Positions 8,827 to 18,260 of a DNA stretch of 64,000 nt are shown here, piece by piece (position 1 is the first letter of the stretch; each line of letters opens with the position of its first letter). A program made the translations under genes and the position numbers. The stretch is taken from contig JAOTRX010000006.1 in the NCBI GenBank assembly GCA_030247675.1, forward strand, positions 62,001 to 126,000, in the 5' to 3' direction. Below the pieces are notes generated by a model, which did no database searches, was not told where the DNA came from, and saw only the letters and a program-made list of their open reading frames with translations. The stretch is from Desulforhopalus sp. Its GTDB lineage: Bacteria; Desulfobacterota; Desulfobulbia; Desulfobulbales; Desulfocapsaceae.

Positions 8827-9315
8827 TCAGCCGAAGAGTTTTTGCAGAAGCCGGGAGAAAAACGATGTCTGCGGTTGCTGCGGCGCGGCTGCGGTACCGG
8901 GGCTCTTTTTGTTTGCCGTACTGCCTGTGTCCACCTGTTGCCCGCCGATGAACTGGCTGGTGTCGATGATCCGTGTCTTGTCATCCTGATAGATGTCCGG
9001 TTCCTTTGCCGCCTTCTTAATAAGGTCAGAGCGATCAAAGATCAGTTCATGCTTGCCGATGGTAATAACATCGTTATGGCGGAGATTGTGCATGGTGATC
9101 TTGATATCGTTGACAAAGGTGCCATTGGTACTGTCCAGATCCTTGAGGACAAAGGTCGTCGCAACCGATTCGATCCTGGCGTGGTGGCCGGAAACCGCCA
9201 GATTATCGATGACGATATCATTGTCCTTTCTTCGCCCAATCCGGCAACTCTGCCCAACCGCCAGCGGATACTCCAGTATCTTTTTTTCCTTGAGACGTAA
9301 GATTACAATCGGCAT
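8827..9315 (-). CDS. FHA-domain protein
   Basis: A 162-residue protein. Residues 1-95 are a forkhead-associated domain with the phosphothreonine-binding signature residues: GRR near the start (CRIGRRKDND), SGHHARIE, DLDSTNGTFVN and the closing strand GKHELIF. The tail is disordered and Gln/Pro-rich, ending in an amphipathic FFSRLLQKLFG that may touch a membrane or partner. It likely reads marks set by the kinase gene converging on it from the other strand. AGGAGG precedes the ATG, and the start overlaps the end of the upstream basic-protein frame by 13 bases. Confidence 0.9.
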   Translation of the reverse strand: MPIVILRLKEKKILEYPLAVGQSCRIGRRKDNDIVIDNLAVSGHHARIESVATTFVLKDLDSTNGTFVNDIKITMHNLRHNDVITIGKHELIFDRSDLIKKAAKEPDIYQDDKTRIIDTSQFIGGQQVDTGSTANKKSPGTAAAPQQPQTSFFSRLLQKLFG

Positions 9316-9692
9316 GCTGTCCTCCTCGGGCGAGTCTTTGCTTGGTCACTGAGCACCTCATCTTCATATATCAAATTTTTATATAGCAATTTCCGCAGTT
9401 GGCGGAAACGTTTTTTAACGGCTCCTCTTGACATCGCCAGGGCAGTTTTTACCTTTAGTGCCGATTGCGGTTTTGATCCGGAAGTGGCTGTTCCGGAGGA
9501 AAACTGAAGTGATGGCGGGGTAGGGCCGGGTCTTGCTGTGGAGGTGGCGGACGTGGCTTTTCGGGAGGGTACCGGTATCCTGCGTGAACGAACTTTGTCT
9601 TCGGCATTTGCCGGGGTTTTGCCCGATTTTTTGTCATGCAGGTCCGCAGTTCTTCTCTTTTCCTGGTTTTCGCCGCTTTTCCTGATCGCCAT
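9303..9692 (-). CDS. Hypothetical basic, low-complexity protein
   Basis: A possible 129-residue, Lys/Arg/Ser/Pro-rich protein with no recognised domain. Its stop lies just inside the FHA gene, so the two would be translationally coupled, which is the main argument for it being real. The start has only GGGATAA in front. The Pro/Ser-rich middle and helical Arg-rich end (around MSRGAVKKRFRQLRKLL) could be a kinase substrate or a nucleic-acid binder, but this is guesswork. It could be a spurious frame. Confidence 0.4.
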   Translation of the reverse strand: MAIRKSGENQEKRRTADLHDKKSGKTPANAEDKVRSRRIPVPSRKATSATSTARPGPTPPSLQFSSGTATSGSKPQSALKVKTALAMSRGAVKKRFRQLRKLLYKNLIYEDEVLSDQAKTRPRRTACRL

Positions 9693-9795
9693 TTATCCCG
9701 CAAGCAGGTACAGAAAAATTCGTACCGCAAACGGATATGAAAGGCTCCCATTACATGGGACTCCCGGTGGGCTCGGTACTTACCGGAAAGCGGTG

Positions 9796-9854
9796 TTTAT
9801 ACCGCAAGGATATACGTTTCGTTTGAGCAGACCAGCTGCTCAACTCAGCTTTAT
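9796..9854 (+). repeat. Dispersed hairpin element, copy B
   Basis: Full copy: starts TTATACCGCAAGG, then TATACGTTTCG, perfect 8-bp arms TTGAGCAG and CTGCTCAA around the loop ACCAG, and the tail CTCAGCTTTAT. It ends 18 bases before the ABC ATPase start codon (9873) and would be transcribed in sense orientation in its leader. Confidence 0.85.
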
Positions 9855-9872
9855 CAAAACATGGAGTGGATA

Positions 9873-10808
9873 ATGATAACTGTTGAAAATATTACGAGAA
9901 AATACGGTGATTTCGTGGCGGTTGACAATGTCTCTTTTGCGATATCGCAAGGCGAGATTGTCGGACTTCTCGGCCATAATGGGGCGGGCAAGACGACGAT
10001 CATGAAGATGATAACCGGCTATCTCGAACCGACCAGCGGTACGATCAAGGTGGGGGGCCGGGAGATCGGCACCGATCGCCGGCTCATTCAGCAGGACATC
10101 GGTTATCTGCCGGAAAACTGCCCGGTGTATCCGGAGATGACGGTCTTCGACTATCTCGACTATGCCGCGGCCCTGCACGGCCTGACTGAGGCGGAGCGGG
10201 CGCCGCTCATCGCCCGGGCCATTGCCCGGACCGAGCTGCAGAACAAGGCGATCAAGCCCATCGCCACCCTGTCACGGGGCTATCGGCAGCGCACCGGGGT
10301 AGCCCAGGCGATTCTCCACAATCCGGCTATCCTCATCCTCGACGAACCGACTAACGGCCTCGATCCGACGCAGATCCAACATATGCGCGGCCTGATCACC
10401 CAGCTTGCCGAACATTCGACGGTCATTATCTCCACCCATATCCTCCAGGAGGTCCAGGCGATCTGCGACCGGGTCATCATTCTCAAAGACGGCAAGAAGG
10501 CACTTGATTCCCGCTTAGGCGATCTGCGCACCGAAGGCCGGTTGCGGCTCACTGTAGGCACTGATGCGGACAAGGCCCTGGCTTTGTTTAGCACGGCCAC
10601 CGGGGTATCCCAGGCAGCACCTTGCGCATCGGTTACTCAGGAAGGGCCAGGCAGTACCTTTGCCCTGACTCTCTCGGACCACGTCAATCGCCATGAAGTG
10701 GCGGCGGCCATCGCCCGCGCCGTTCATGACCAGGGCTGGCAGCTATATTCCATGGGCTTTGAGGCAAGAACCCTGGAAACCGTCTTCGCCGAGATCAGCG
10801 CGCAATAG
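9873..10808 (+). CDS. ABC transporter ATP-binding protein (GldA/ABC-2 type)
   Basis: A 311-residue ATPase. Walker A is GHNGAGKTT, the signature motif is degenerate (LSRGYRQRTG), Walker B is AILILDEPTNGLDP, and the switch His is in STHILQEV. The C-terminal extension of about 80 residues is typical of ABC-2 exporters. With the next two genes it forms the set often annotated as gliding/ABC-2 (GldA, GldF-GldG, DUF4340) in non-gliding bacteria too, whose substrate is not established. The start at 9873 is preferred to 9861 because GGAG at 9863 fits it as ribosome-binding site. Confidence 0.92.
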   Translation: MITVENITRKYGDFVAVDNVSFAISQGEIVGLLGHNGAGKTTIMKMITGYLEPTSGTIKVGGREIGTDRRLIQQDIGYLPENCPVYPEMTVFDYLDYAAALHGLTEAERAPLIARAIARTELQNKAIKPIATLSRGYRQRTGVAQAILHNPAILILDEPTNGLDPTQIQHMRGLITQLAEHSTVIISTHILQEVQAICDRVIILKDGKKALDSRLGDLRTEGRLRLTVGTDADKALALFSTATGVSQAAPCASVTQEGPGSTFALTLSDHVNRHEVAAAIARAVHDQGWQLYSMGFEARTLETVFAEISAQ

Positions 10809-10820
10809 GAGGGGAGAATC

Positions 10821-13730
10821 ATGAAGACCATTTTTCGTATCGCCAAAAAAGAGTTTGAGGCATTTTTCAGCTCGCCCATTGCCATCATCTTCATCGGCGT
10901 CTTTCTGGCGGTGACGCTGTTTGTCTTTTTCTGGGTGGAGACCTTTTTCGCCGGCAATATCACCGAGGTGCGGCCCCTATTTAAATGGATGCCGATTCTC
11001 CTCATCTTCCTCACCGCCGCCGTAACCATGCGGCTATGGGCCGAGGAGCGGCGGGCCGGGACGCTGGAATTTCTCCTTACCTCGCCGGTGCAGCCATGGG
11101 CCCTGGTGCTTGGCAAATTTCTCGCCTGCCTTGGATTGATCGGCGTCTCCCTGCTGCTCACCCTGCCGCTGCCGATCACCGTCAGTTTTATCGGGCCACT
11201 TGATTGGGGCCCGGTACTCGGCGGCTATCTGGCGACGCTCTTTCTCGCGGCGGCGTATATCGCCATAGGTCTCTATGTCACCGGTAAGTCAGAGAACCAG
11301 ATCGTCAGCCTGATCACCACCGTCCTCGTCTGTTCACTGTTTTATCTCCTGGGTTCCGAGACGCTGATTGCCTTTTTCGGCAACAAGGGCTCGGAGCTGC
11401 TGCAGCTTCTCGGTTCCGGATCGCGGTTTAATTCGATTACCCGCGGCGTGGTCGATCTCCGCGATCTGTACTACTATCTCTCGATCACCGGGGTCTTTCT
11501 GGCCTTGAATATCTACGGCCTGGAAAAGATCCGCTGGGCCGACAACCCGACGAACCGCCATCATCGCCGCTGGCAGCTGGCGGTTGGGATGATCATTGCC
11601 AACCTCCTTGTCGCCAATTTTTGGTTGGCGGGCATAGGCGTGCTCCGTACCGATCTTACCCAGGGCAATATCTATTCGATCTCCGAGGCAACCAAGGGCT
11701 ATCTCGGCCAGCTGAAGGAACCGCTGCTCATCCGCGGCTATTTTTCCGCCCAGACCCATCCGCTCCTGGCGCCTCTCGTGCCGCGTATCCGCGATCTGAT
11801 GGAGGAGTATGCGGTGGCCGGTGGCGGCAAGGTCCGAGTTGAGTTTATCGATCCGCAGGAGCACCCGGAGCTTGAACAGGAAGCCGGGCAAAAATACGGC
11901 ATACGCCCGGTGCCGTTTCAGACCGCGAGCAAGTACCAGGCGGCGGTTACCAATTCCTATTTCGATGTGTTGATCCAATACGGCGATCAGTTCGAGGTCC
12001 TTGGCTTCCGCGATCTTGTTGAGATCAAGGCCGGGGGCGAAACGGATCTTGAGGTCGAATTGCGCAACCCCGAATACGATATGACCCGGGCCATCAAGAA
12101 GGTCCTGTACAGCTTTCAGGGTGGCGGTGACCTCTTCGCTGGAATCGGTAAGCCCGTTGAGTTTACCGGCTATATGTCAGGCGACGGCAAATTGCCGGCG
12201 GAGCTGGTTGCCCTGAAAAAAGACCTGCAGACAATCCTTGCCGACATGGCCAAAGAAGGCGGGCAACTCTTTTCCAGCCGAATGCTTGATCCGGATGCCG
12301 ATGGCGGCAGCCTCGCGGAAAAGATCAGCAAGGACTACGGCTTCCGGCCGATGGCCGTCGGCCTCCTCGATCAACGGGTCTTCTGGTATTACATGACCCT
12401 TGCCAGCGGCGACCGGGTGGTTGAGGTGCCGCTGCCGGAGGACCTCAGCAAGGAAGGTCTGAAGCGGGCGATAGAGGCCGGATTGAAAAGGTTTTCGGCG
12501 GGATTCGGCAAGACCATCGCCCTGCATACCCCACAGGTCACACCGCCGATGCCCCAGTATGGCATGCCGGGACGGGGTATGCCGCATGAGGTCATGAACG
12601 ATATCCTCGGCAAGGAGCATCGGATCACCCCAACCAACCTTGCGACCGGCCATAGCCCGGAGGACGCTGATCTTTTGATGGTGGTGGCCCCCGAGGCGGT
12701 TGACGACAAACAGCTTTTTGCCATCGATCAGTTCCTCATGCGCGGCGGCACGGTGGTGATTGCCACCTCGCCCTTTGCCATCGGCCTCGACCGTGACCTG
12801 ACGGTGGAGAAAAAGACCTCCGGTCTTGAGGAATGGCTGGCCTTTAACGGTATCAAGATTGGTGAGGAGATGGTTCTCGATCCGCAGAACAGCGCCTTCC
12901 CGGTACCGGTACAGCGCCAGGTCGGCGGTTTTACGGTGCAGGAGACCCGTCTGGTCAACTATCCGTATTTTGTCGATATTCGTCCTGATGCTATGAATCA
13001 AGGCAGCGGTCTGACCGTCGGCCTCAACCAGCTGACCATGAACTGGGCTGCGCCGATCGAGGTCGATGCCGAAAAGAATAAGGAGCGCAAGGTTCTTCGT
13101 CTTCTGGAGAGTTCGGAAAAAAGTTGGACCTCGGCCGACACAAAGATCCAGCCGAATTTCAAGGCCCATGGCGAACTCGGTTTTGCCGCCGGTGACAGCC
13201 CCGGCAAAAGGCTCCTGGGGGTCGCTTTAGAAGGGCAGTTCGCCTCCTATTTTGCCGGCAAGCCCTCGCCACTCCTGAGTGCATCGGAAGAAGGGGAAAA
13301 AGGGGCCAAACCACCGATACCCGGCAAGCCGCCGGAGGAGAAAAAGGGACCAGTCATCGCCCGGCAGCTTGATAAGTCTCCGGAAAGTGCCAGGATCATT
13401 CTCTTTTCTTCAAATACCTTCCTCAGTGATACGGTGCTGGGGATCAATTCAAGCGTTATGCGTACCGCCTATCTTGAGCCGGTACAATTGATTGCCAACA
13501 CCATCGATTGGTCACTTGAGGACCGTGGACTGTTGGCGATCCGCGGCAGGAGCCATTTTTCCCGGCCGCTGTTACCGATGACCAGGGATCTGCAGCTTAT
13601 TGTCGAATATCTCAACTACGGCCTGGCCTTTTTCGGGCTGGTTGGGGGGTGGTTTATCAGAAGACGGGTGGCAAAGCGCATGGAAAAACGCCATCTGGCC
13701 TTGCTGCAAGCAAGTATGGGGAGGATATGA
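10821..13730 (+). CDS. ABC-2 permease fused to GldG-type periplasmic domain
   Basis: A 969-residue inner-membrane protein. Residues 1-240 are an ABC-2 permease with six helices (first at about 20-40, then an EERRAGTLEFLLTSPVQPW re-entrant motif typical of GldF). A further helix near 250-275 leads into a large extracytoplasmic region (about 280-930) of the GldG / ABC_transp_aux kind, followed by a final helix near 935-955 and a basic tail. In many species GldF and GldG are separate genes, while this joined form is common in Proteobacteria. GGAGGGG lies 8 bases before the ATG, and the gene is 12 bases after the ATPase, clearly one operon. Confidence 0.9.
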   Translation: MKTIFRIAKKEFEAFFSSPIAIIFIGVFLAVTLFVFFWVETFFAGNITEVRPLFKWMPILLIFLTAAVTMRLWAEERRAGTLEFLLTSPVQPWALVLGKFLACLGLIGVSLLLTLPLPITVSFIGPLDWGPVLGGYLATLFLAAAYIAIGLYVTGKSENQIVSLITTVLVCSLFYLLGSETLIAFFGNKGSELLQLLGSGSRFNSITRGVVDLRDLYYYLSITGVFLALNIYGLEKIRWADNPTNRHHRRWQLAVGMIIANLLVANFWLAGIGVLRTDLTQGNIYSISEATKGYLGQLKEPLLIRGYFSAQTHPLLAPLVPRIRDLMEEYAVAGGGKVRVEFIDPQEHPELEQEAGQKYGIRPVPFQTASKYQAAVTNSYFDVLIQYGDQFEVLGFRDLVEIKAGGETDLEVELRNPEYDMTRAIKKVLYSFQGGGDLFAGIGKPVEFTGYMSGDGKLPAELVALKKDLQTILADMAKEGGQLFSSRMLDPDADGGSLAEKISKDYGFRPMAVGLLDQRVFWYYMTLASGDRVVEVPLPEDLSKEGLKRAIEAGLKRFSAGFGKTIALHTPQVTPPMPQYGMPGRGMPHEVMNDILGKEHRITPTNLATGHSPEDADLLMVVAPEAVDDKQLFAIDQFLMRGGTVVIATSPFAIGLDRDLTVEKKTSGLEEWLAFNGIKIGEEMVLDPQNSAFPVPVQRQVGGFTVQETRLVNYPYFVDIRPDAMNQGSGLTVGLNQLTMNWAAPIEVDAEKNKERKVLRLLESSEKSWTSADTKIQPNFKAHGELGFAAGDSPGKRLLGVALEGQFASYFAGKPSPLLSASEEGEKGAKPPIPGKPPEEKKGPVIARQLDKSPESARIILFSSNTFLSDTVLGINSSVMRTAYLEPVQLIANTIDWSLEDRGLLAIRGRSHFSRPLLPMTRDLQLIVEYLNYGLAFFGLVGGWFIRRRVAKRMEKRHLALLQASMGRI

Positions 13731-14686
13731 CCATGTACAGGACGATACAGATAGCTACTGCCCTGCTTTTGGTCCAGCTGGGCCTGGTGGTGGCCCTGCA
13801 ATTTGCCGGTACCGGCAAGGACCAGCCGGCAGCCAACGTGCCGCTTCTCGGGTTTGCCCCAGAAGCGGTGACCAGTTTGACAATCACCGGTCCGGAGAAT
13901 GACCGGGTTCTCTTGCAAAAGAGCGGTAATGGCTGGGTCCTTCCGGAGTATTTCAACGCCCCGGCCAGTGCCAGCCAGGTTTCGGCGGTTTTGGCAAGAC
14001 TTGCCGGACTGAAACAGGGCATCGCCGTCGCCACGACTGCCGGAGCCGGTAAACGATTCAAGGTTGCCGATGATCTTTTTCAACGTCATGTGGTCATCAA
14101 GGCCGGGGAAAGTGTCGTGGGAGACCTGTATGCCGGCACCTCACCGGGCTTTCGCCAGATCCACGTCAGAAAAGCCGGGTCGGAAAACGTCGTGGCGGTG
14201 GAGCTCAGCACCTTTGAACTGGAGACCAAGGCCCTGCAATGGCTTGATAAAAACATGTTCACGGTAAAGGAAGAGGACATTGAGGCCCTTGCCATTGCCG
14301 ACTTGGTTTTGGAGAAAAAGGATGCGGCCTGGCAGCTGGCGGGACTTTCAGAAGGCGAGACAACCGATGCCAAGGCGGCGGCCGACTTGCTGGCCAAGGT
14401 GGCCGGATTGACGGTGCAGGCGGTTGTTGATCCGCAGGCAGCAAAGGCCCTCTTTGGCGGTCCCCCGGCCTTGCAGTTCACCATAACCCGCAAGGGTGGC
14501 GGCAAGGCGGAATATCGTCTTGCTAAGGCGGAGGGGGATTACTACGTCCTGAAACATTCCGAACGCGATTTGTACTGCAAGGTTCATTCCCTGCCGGTGG
14601 ACAGTCTGCAGAAGGTCAACCGCGATTCCCTGATCAGCCGGGCACAGACGGCAGGGCCGGAACAGGCAGCGGAAAAGGGCAAATAA
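13727..14686 (+). CDS. DUF4340 protein, third member of the GldA/GldFG-type operon
   Basis: A 319-residue protein with an N-terminal membrane anchor (about 5-25) and an extracytoplasmic region made of beta-rich DUF4340 units (around LLGFAPEAVTSLTITGPEND and repeated strands to LVPVDSLQ-like end). It overlaps the upstream permease by ATGA, with GGGGAGGAT ahead of the ATG, so it is translationally coupled. DUF4340 proteins regularly follow GldG-like genes, and their role in the transporter is unknown. The frame extends upstream to 13649, but that part overlaps the permease and lacks a start signal. Confidence 0.85.
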   Translation: MTMYRTIQIATALLLVQLGLVVALQFAGTGKDQPAANVPLLGFAPEAVTSLTITGPENDRVLLQKSGNGWVLPEYFNAPASASQVSAVLARLAGLKQGIAVATTAGAGKRFKVADDLFQRHVVIKAGESVVGDLYAGTSPGFRQIHVRKAGSENVVAVELSTFELETKALQWLDKNMFTVKEEDIEALAIADLVLEKKDAAWQLAGLSEGETTDAKAAADLLAKVAGLTVQAVVDPQAAKALFGGPPALQFTITRKGGGKAEYRLAKAEGDYYVLKHSERDLYCKVHSLPVDSLQKVNRDSLISRAQTAGPEQAAEKGK

Positions 14687-14721
14687 CAAGGCAGTGGATC
14701 CCGTGTTCAGTCACGCGAACC

Positions 14722-16794
14722 TTAACCCTTTGCGTTATCTGCCGGCTCAGTTTTTCCGGTGAGGGCCTTAATCCGTTCCTGGCGAATTTCCGGTGGATTG
14801 GTTGGTGGTTTTTGCAGGAGGTACATGTTGAGAACCTCCTGAACAACGAGTTGTGGGGCGTATTGTTCGAAAGGCTTTGTAAAAAAATTATACACTATTC
14901 GGAAGTTAACGGTTTTTTGGGCGTGGGCACTGAAGAAACCGAAATACTTTTCGGAAAAAGAATCACCAATCACAAAAATCGTGGTTGCCTTGCCATGGGG
15001 GTTGTTCAATTCGCGCGTAGCGGTGGGCATACCCCCATAGTTATTGTAGACATGTTCCGGTATGCTTTTATCATCTATCCCCTTGGTGGCAAAATCGGAG
15101 ATCGATGTGTAGATGGAATGGGGACGAGGCATGAAGGTGAGGTAGGTTTCGTTGCGGTGTAAAACTGGATTCAGACCAAGCGCGTAGACAAAAGGCGCAT
15201 GCACCCAATCGGGCCGGACCTTTATGGTGAAATCGCTCAAAGGACTTGGTTCGAAGCTATAGGCTGGATACCTGCGCTGTATTTCCTCAATGAGTGCTCG
15301 GTAGGCAATAAAGGCGCCATAGTAGGTCCAGTGGAAATCGGTGCGATAGTAAAGTGGTAAGGGGGCTGCAGTGTTGGCGGTCTGCGCTTGTTGCTTGGCA
15401 AGGAGCAGGGCTTCGCTGAGGTCCACAAAGGGAACCGAGGAATGCTGTTTGAGGTGGCTGCTCAACTGATCAAAGCGGGTGGGTTTATTCAGGGCTTGTT
15501 TGGTCTTGAGAATCTGTACAGGCAAGTTCTCCGGATAAATCATGGCCTTGGAAGGAGCGAGGGCAAAGACGTAATCGATTCCCCGCGCCTTAAGCCAGTA
15601 ATACCGTTCCTCAAGACAGACCCGCCAGGCCTCGAGTTCCTCGTTGTTGAAGGGAATGAGACCCATATAATCGGTGACATTATCGAACTGGGCGGTGATG
15701 TCTTCTTCGATACGCCTTTCACCATATCCCTCGAAAAACATGCCATTTTGCCCAAGAATTGCCTTAGATGAAGGCGAGAAACCAAGACCAAAAATTTTGA
15801 TGTTCGCGTTGAGGTTAATGAGTTTTTCCCGAAAGGAAAAGTGGCGAACGAGGTTGTCTTCAGTTCCCTTGATGATTTTTTTGCCAATATCGTCAAATCG
15901 CCTCGGCTCCTTGGCGTTTTTCTGATTTGCCGCGAGTTCCTGCATTGAACCCAGGAAAGCCTTGCTCGGGTGGAGTGTCAGCCACAAGGGATAATAGAGA
16001 AGACCAAGAAAACAGGCAATAAAGGCCATAGCCCGGCATTGCTTCAGAGAAGGTCGTTTGGGCTGTGAGAAGACAAGGGCAATGACTGTGTGTTGTCCGG
16101 CAAGAAACAGCAGGCCGCAGGCTATGAAAGAGACCGGCAGGGGCCAATGGAAGGCAAAGGAAAGCAGCACAAGCAGGGCTGGGGCGATAAACAAATATAA
16201 CCGCACCTGCTCGGGTGGGGATTTGAGGTAACGTCTGCCTGCAAAAACAAAAGCGGAAAAAAGAAATACGGCCAGGAATGCTAAAATTACGAGATCGTTG
16301 AGCGATGGCAATGGCAGCGGCAAATCTTTCAAGAAAAGTTGGGGATCACGGGAGGTCGAGGTAATTGCAAGGCCTGAACCCGTATCTCGAACCGTCGCAT
16401 CGACACTTTTCGCCAGGTGTTTGGCAAGCTCATGGGCATCAATCTGGCGCTGCACACCGAAACGTTCAATCGTCAGTCCGTGGAGGACGATTGATCCGGT
16501 TGTTGTCATGGGGTCAATGCGCAGCAGATGATTACTCAAAAATGACCGCAAGATGAGTTCCGGCTTGCTTTCGCCGGCCGGATAGGTCTTGCCAGCGGCT
16601 CTCGCCTGGTCGTAGTTACCAGTAATGTTGGGCCAATAAACAGAAAAAATATCGTTTGTTGGGGCAACGATATGCGGCGTGAAAATTACTGTATTGAGCT
16701 GCTTCTCAAGTGTTACAAAATAAACCAAAAGAGGCAGGAGGGCCAGCGTTGCCAAGTGATATCCGGTGACTATGAGGGTGCGCCTGCCGAGCAT
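14722..16794 (-). CDS. AlgJ/AlgX-like SGNH O-acetyltransferase, membrane-anchored
   Basis: A 690-residue protein. The N-terminal 290 residues hold a first anchor helix (8-28), an extracytoplasmic stretch and about four more helices (LVILAFLAVFLFSAFVFAG and following). The remaining part is an AlgX/AlgJ-like catalytic domain with the Asp-His pair in TDFHWTYYGA and the nucleophile Ser in FVIGDSFSEKYF. The membrane-rich front makes it much longer than Pseudomonas AlgJ. It lies 11 bases after the MBOAT gene, the standard two-component pair: the MBOAT moves acetyl across the membrane and this protein transfers it to a polysaccharide. The start is set at the only Met before the first helix. Confidence 0.85.
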   Translation of the reverse strand: MLGRRTLIVTGYHLATLALLPLLVYFVTLEKQLNTVIFTPHIVAPTNDIFSVYWPNITGNYDQARAAGKTYPAGESKPELILRSFLSNHLLRIDPMTTTGSIVLHGLTIERFGVQRQIDAHELAKHLAKSVDATVRDTGSGLAITSTSRDPQLFLKDLPLPLPSLNDLVILAFLAVFLFSAFVFAGRRYLKSPPEQVRLYLFIAPALLVLLSFAFHWPLPVSFIACGLLFLAGQHTVIALVFSQPKRPSLKQCRAMAFIACFLGLLYYPLWLTLHPSKAFLGSMQELAANQKNAKEPRRFDDIGKKIIKGTEDNLVRHFSFREKLINLNANIKIFGLGFSPSSKAILGQNGMFFEGYGERRIEEDITAQFDNVTDYMGLIPFNNEELEAWRVCLEERYYWLKARGIDYVFALAPSKAMIYPENLPVQILKTKQALNKPTRFDQLSSHLKQHSSVPFVDLSEALLLAKQQAQTANTAAPLPLYYRTDFHWTYYGAFIAYRALIEEIQRRYPAYSFEPSPLSDFTIKVRPDWVHAPFVYALGLNPVLHRNETYLTFMPRPHSIYTSISDFATKGIDDKSIPEHVYNNYGGMPTATRELNNPHGKATTIFVIGDSFSEKYFGFFSAHAQKTVNFRIVYNFFTKPFEQYAPQLVVQEVLNMYLLQKPPTNPPEIRQERIKALTGKTEPADNAKG

Positions 16795-16805
16795 AATGTG
16801 ACCGT

Positions 16806-18260
16806 CTAAAACCTGAAATAGAGAAAAGGATTGTGGGTGCCGCTGATTAATTGCGCTGAACTGTAAACGATGATCAGCATCATCCAGATCGCTGGAACAA
16901 TCGAAGTGAGAGAGGCCACGAGATACCGTTGCGGGGTGGCACCTGTATCGCCGATTTGTTGCAACCGTCCGAGAATCGACGGTAGGACTGGAAAGGCAAA
17001 GAGAATTCCGGCTGCAAGGGCGATATAGAACTGCATATTGATCGCGGCAAAAAGCTGGGCGTCGAGATAGGGAGGAGCATCGAAGCGCCAAAGCCCCGAA
17101 AGGAATCGCAAAGCTTCAGGGAGTGACTCCGCCCGGAAAAAGACCCAGCCAACCATAAATACTGCGGCTGTATAAATATGTTGAACAAAACGGGGGAGGA
17201 CACTCAATACCTTGCCCAGCTGCCACCGTTCCAAGGCAAGAAACAAGCCGTGGTATAAGCCCCAGATAATAAAGGTCCAGTTGGCACCATGCCAAAATCC
17301 GCAGAGGGTGAAAACGATCAATAAATTACAATAGGTTCTGGCGGTTCCCTTACGATTGCCGCCGAGAGGGATATACAGATAATCCCGGAACCAGGTGGAA
17401 AGGGAGATGTGCCAGCGCCGCCAGAAATCTTGTATGGATGTGGCACTGTAGGGGTAGTTGAAGTTTTCGAGGAAATGAAAGCCGAACATTCGCCCAAGAC
17501 CTATTGCCATATCCGAATACCCGGAGAAATCGTAGTAAATCTGCAGGGTGTAGGTGAGCATTCCAAGCCAGAGCAGGCCGGCCGGCAGGGTTTCACTCGG
17601 TAACGAGAATATTTGGTCGGCAACGGCGCCCATGGAATTGGCGATGAGAATCTTTTTACCGAGGCCAAGAACGAAGCGCTGGATACCGTATTGAAAATCT
17701 TCAACGGAAACGGTTCGTTTGACAATCTGCAGCGCGACATCGCTGTATCGAACGATCGGTCCGGCTATCAGTTGCGGGAACAGGGAGATATACAGGGCCA
17801 GATGGTCGGGGCGATGCTGCACCTTGGCATGATTTCGATAAACATCAATAATATAGCTGAGAGCCTGAAAGGTAAAAAAGGAGATGCCAATGGGGAGATG
17901 AATGGAGGCGACAGCAATTGTGCCTAAAGAGGTCAAAGCAAGAACGGTATTGATATTGTCAGCGAAGAAATTACCGTATTTAAAAAATCCCAACAACGCC
18001 AGGTTGGCTGCAATACCGGCACCGAGAACGAAGCGGCAGACCCGAGGCTGGGTTTTGGTCCTTTCTATCCCCAGGCCGATAATCCAGTTGACGGTAATTG
18101 AGAACAGCATCAGCAGTACGTACCCCAATTCACCCCAGGCATAAAAAAGAAGGCTGGCGCTGAGAAGAATGAGATTACGAAATTTGTACCCCACCGAAAA
18201 ATAGAGGATGAGGACAACAGGAAGAAAAAGATAGAGAAAGAGGATGGAACTAAAAATCAT
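16806..18260 (-). CDS. MBOAT family O-acyltransferase, AlgI-like
   Basis: A 484-residue, multi-helix inner-membrane protein. It carries the AlgI/DltB-type signature with the catalytic His in CGFWHGANWTFIIWGLYHG, the PIVRYSDV motif, and the FLENFNYPYSATSIQDFWRRWHISLS stretch split across the middle. Length and pattern agree with AlgI. It presumably supplies acetyl groups to the AlgJ-like partner downstream. No glycosyltransferase or polymerase gene is near, so the polymer being modified is not made by this locus. Confidence 0.92.
   Translation of the reverse strand: MIFSSILFLYLFLPVVLILYFSVGYKFRNLILLSASLLFYAWGELGYVLLMLFSITVNWIIGLGIERTKTQPRVCRFVLGAGIAANLALLGFFKYGNFFADNINTVLALTSLGTIAVASIHLPIGISFFTFQALSYIIDVYRNHAKVQHRPDHLALYISLFPQLIAGPIVRYSDVALQIVKRTVSVEDFQYGIQRFVLGLGKKILIANSMGAVADQIFSLPSETLPAGLLWLGMLTYTLQIYYDFSGYSDMAIGLGRMFGFHFLENFNYPYSATSIQDFWRRWHISLSTWFRDYLYIPLGGNRKGTARTYCNLLIVFTLCGFWHGANWTFIIWGLYHGLFLALERWQLGKVLSVLPRFVQHIYTAAVFMVGWVFFRAESLPEALRFLSGLWRFDAPPYLDAQLFAAINMQFYIALAAGILFAFPVLPSILGRLQQIGDTGATPQRYLVASLTSIVPAIWMMLIIVYSSAQLISGTHNPFLYFRF

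Noticed and set aside
9455..9751. Alternative minus-strand frame over the basic-protein gene
   Set aside because: The frame at 9303-9692 is better because it couples to the FHA gene; this one has a worse start and unnatural composition.
12177..13169. 330-codon minus-strand frame in the GldG-type gene
   Set aside because: Opposite-strand shadow; the plus-strand reading has the conserved GldF/GldG layout.
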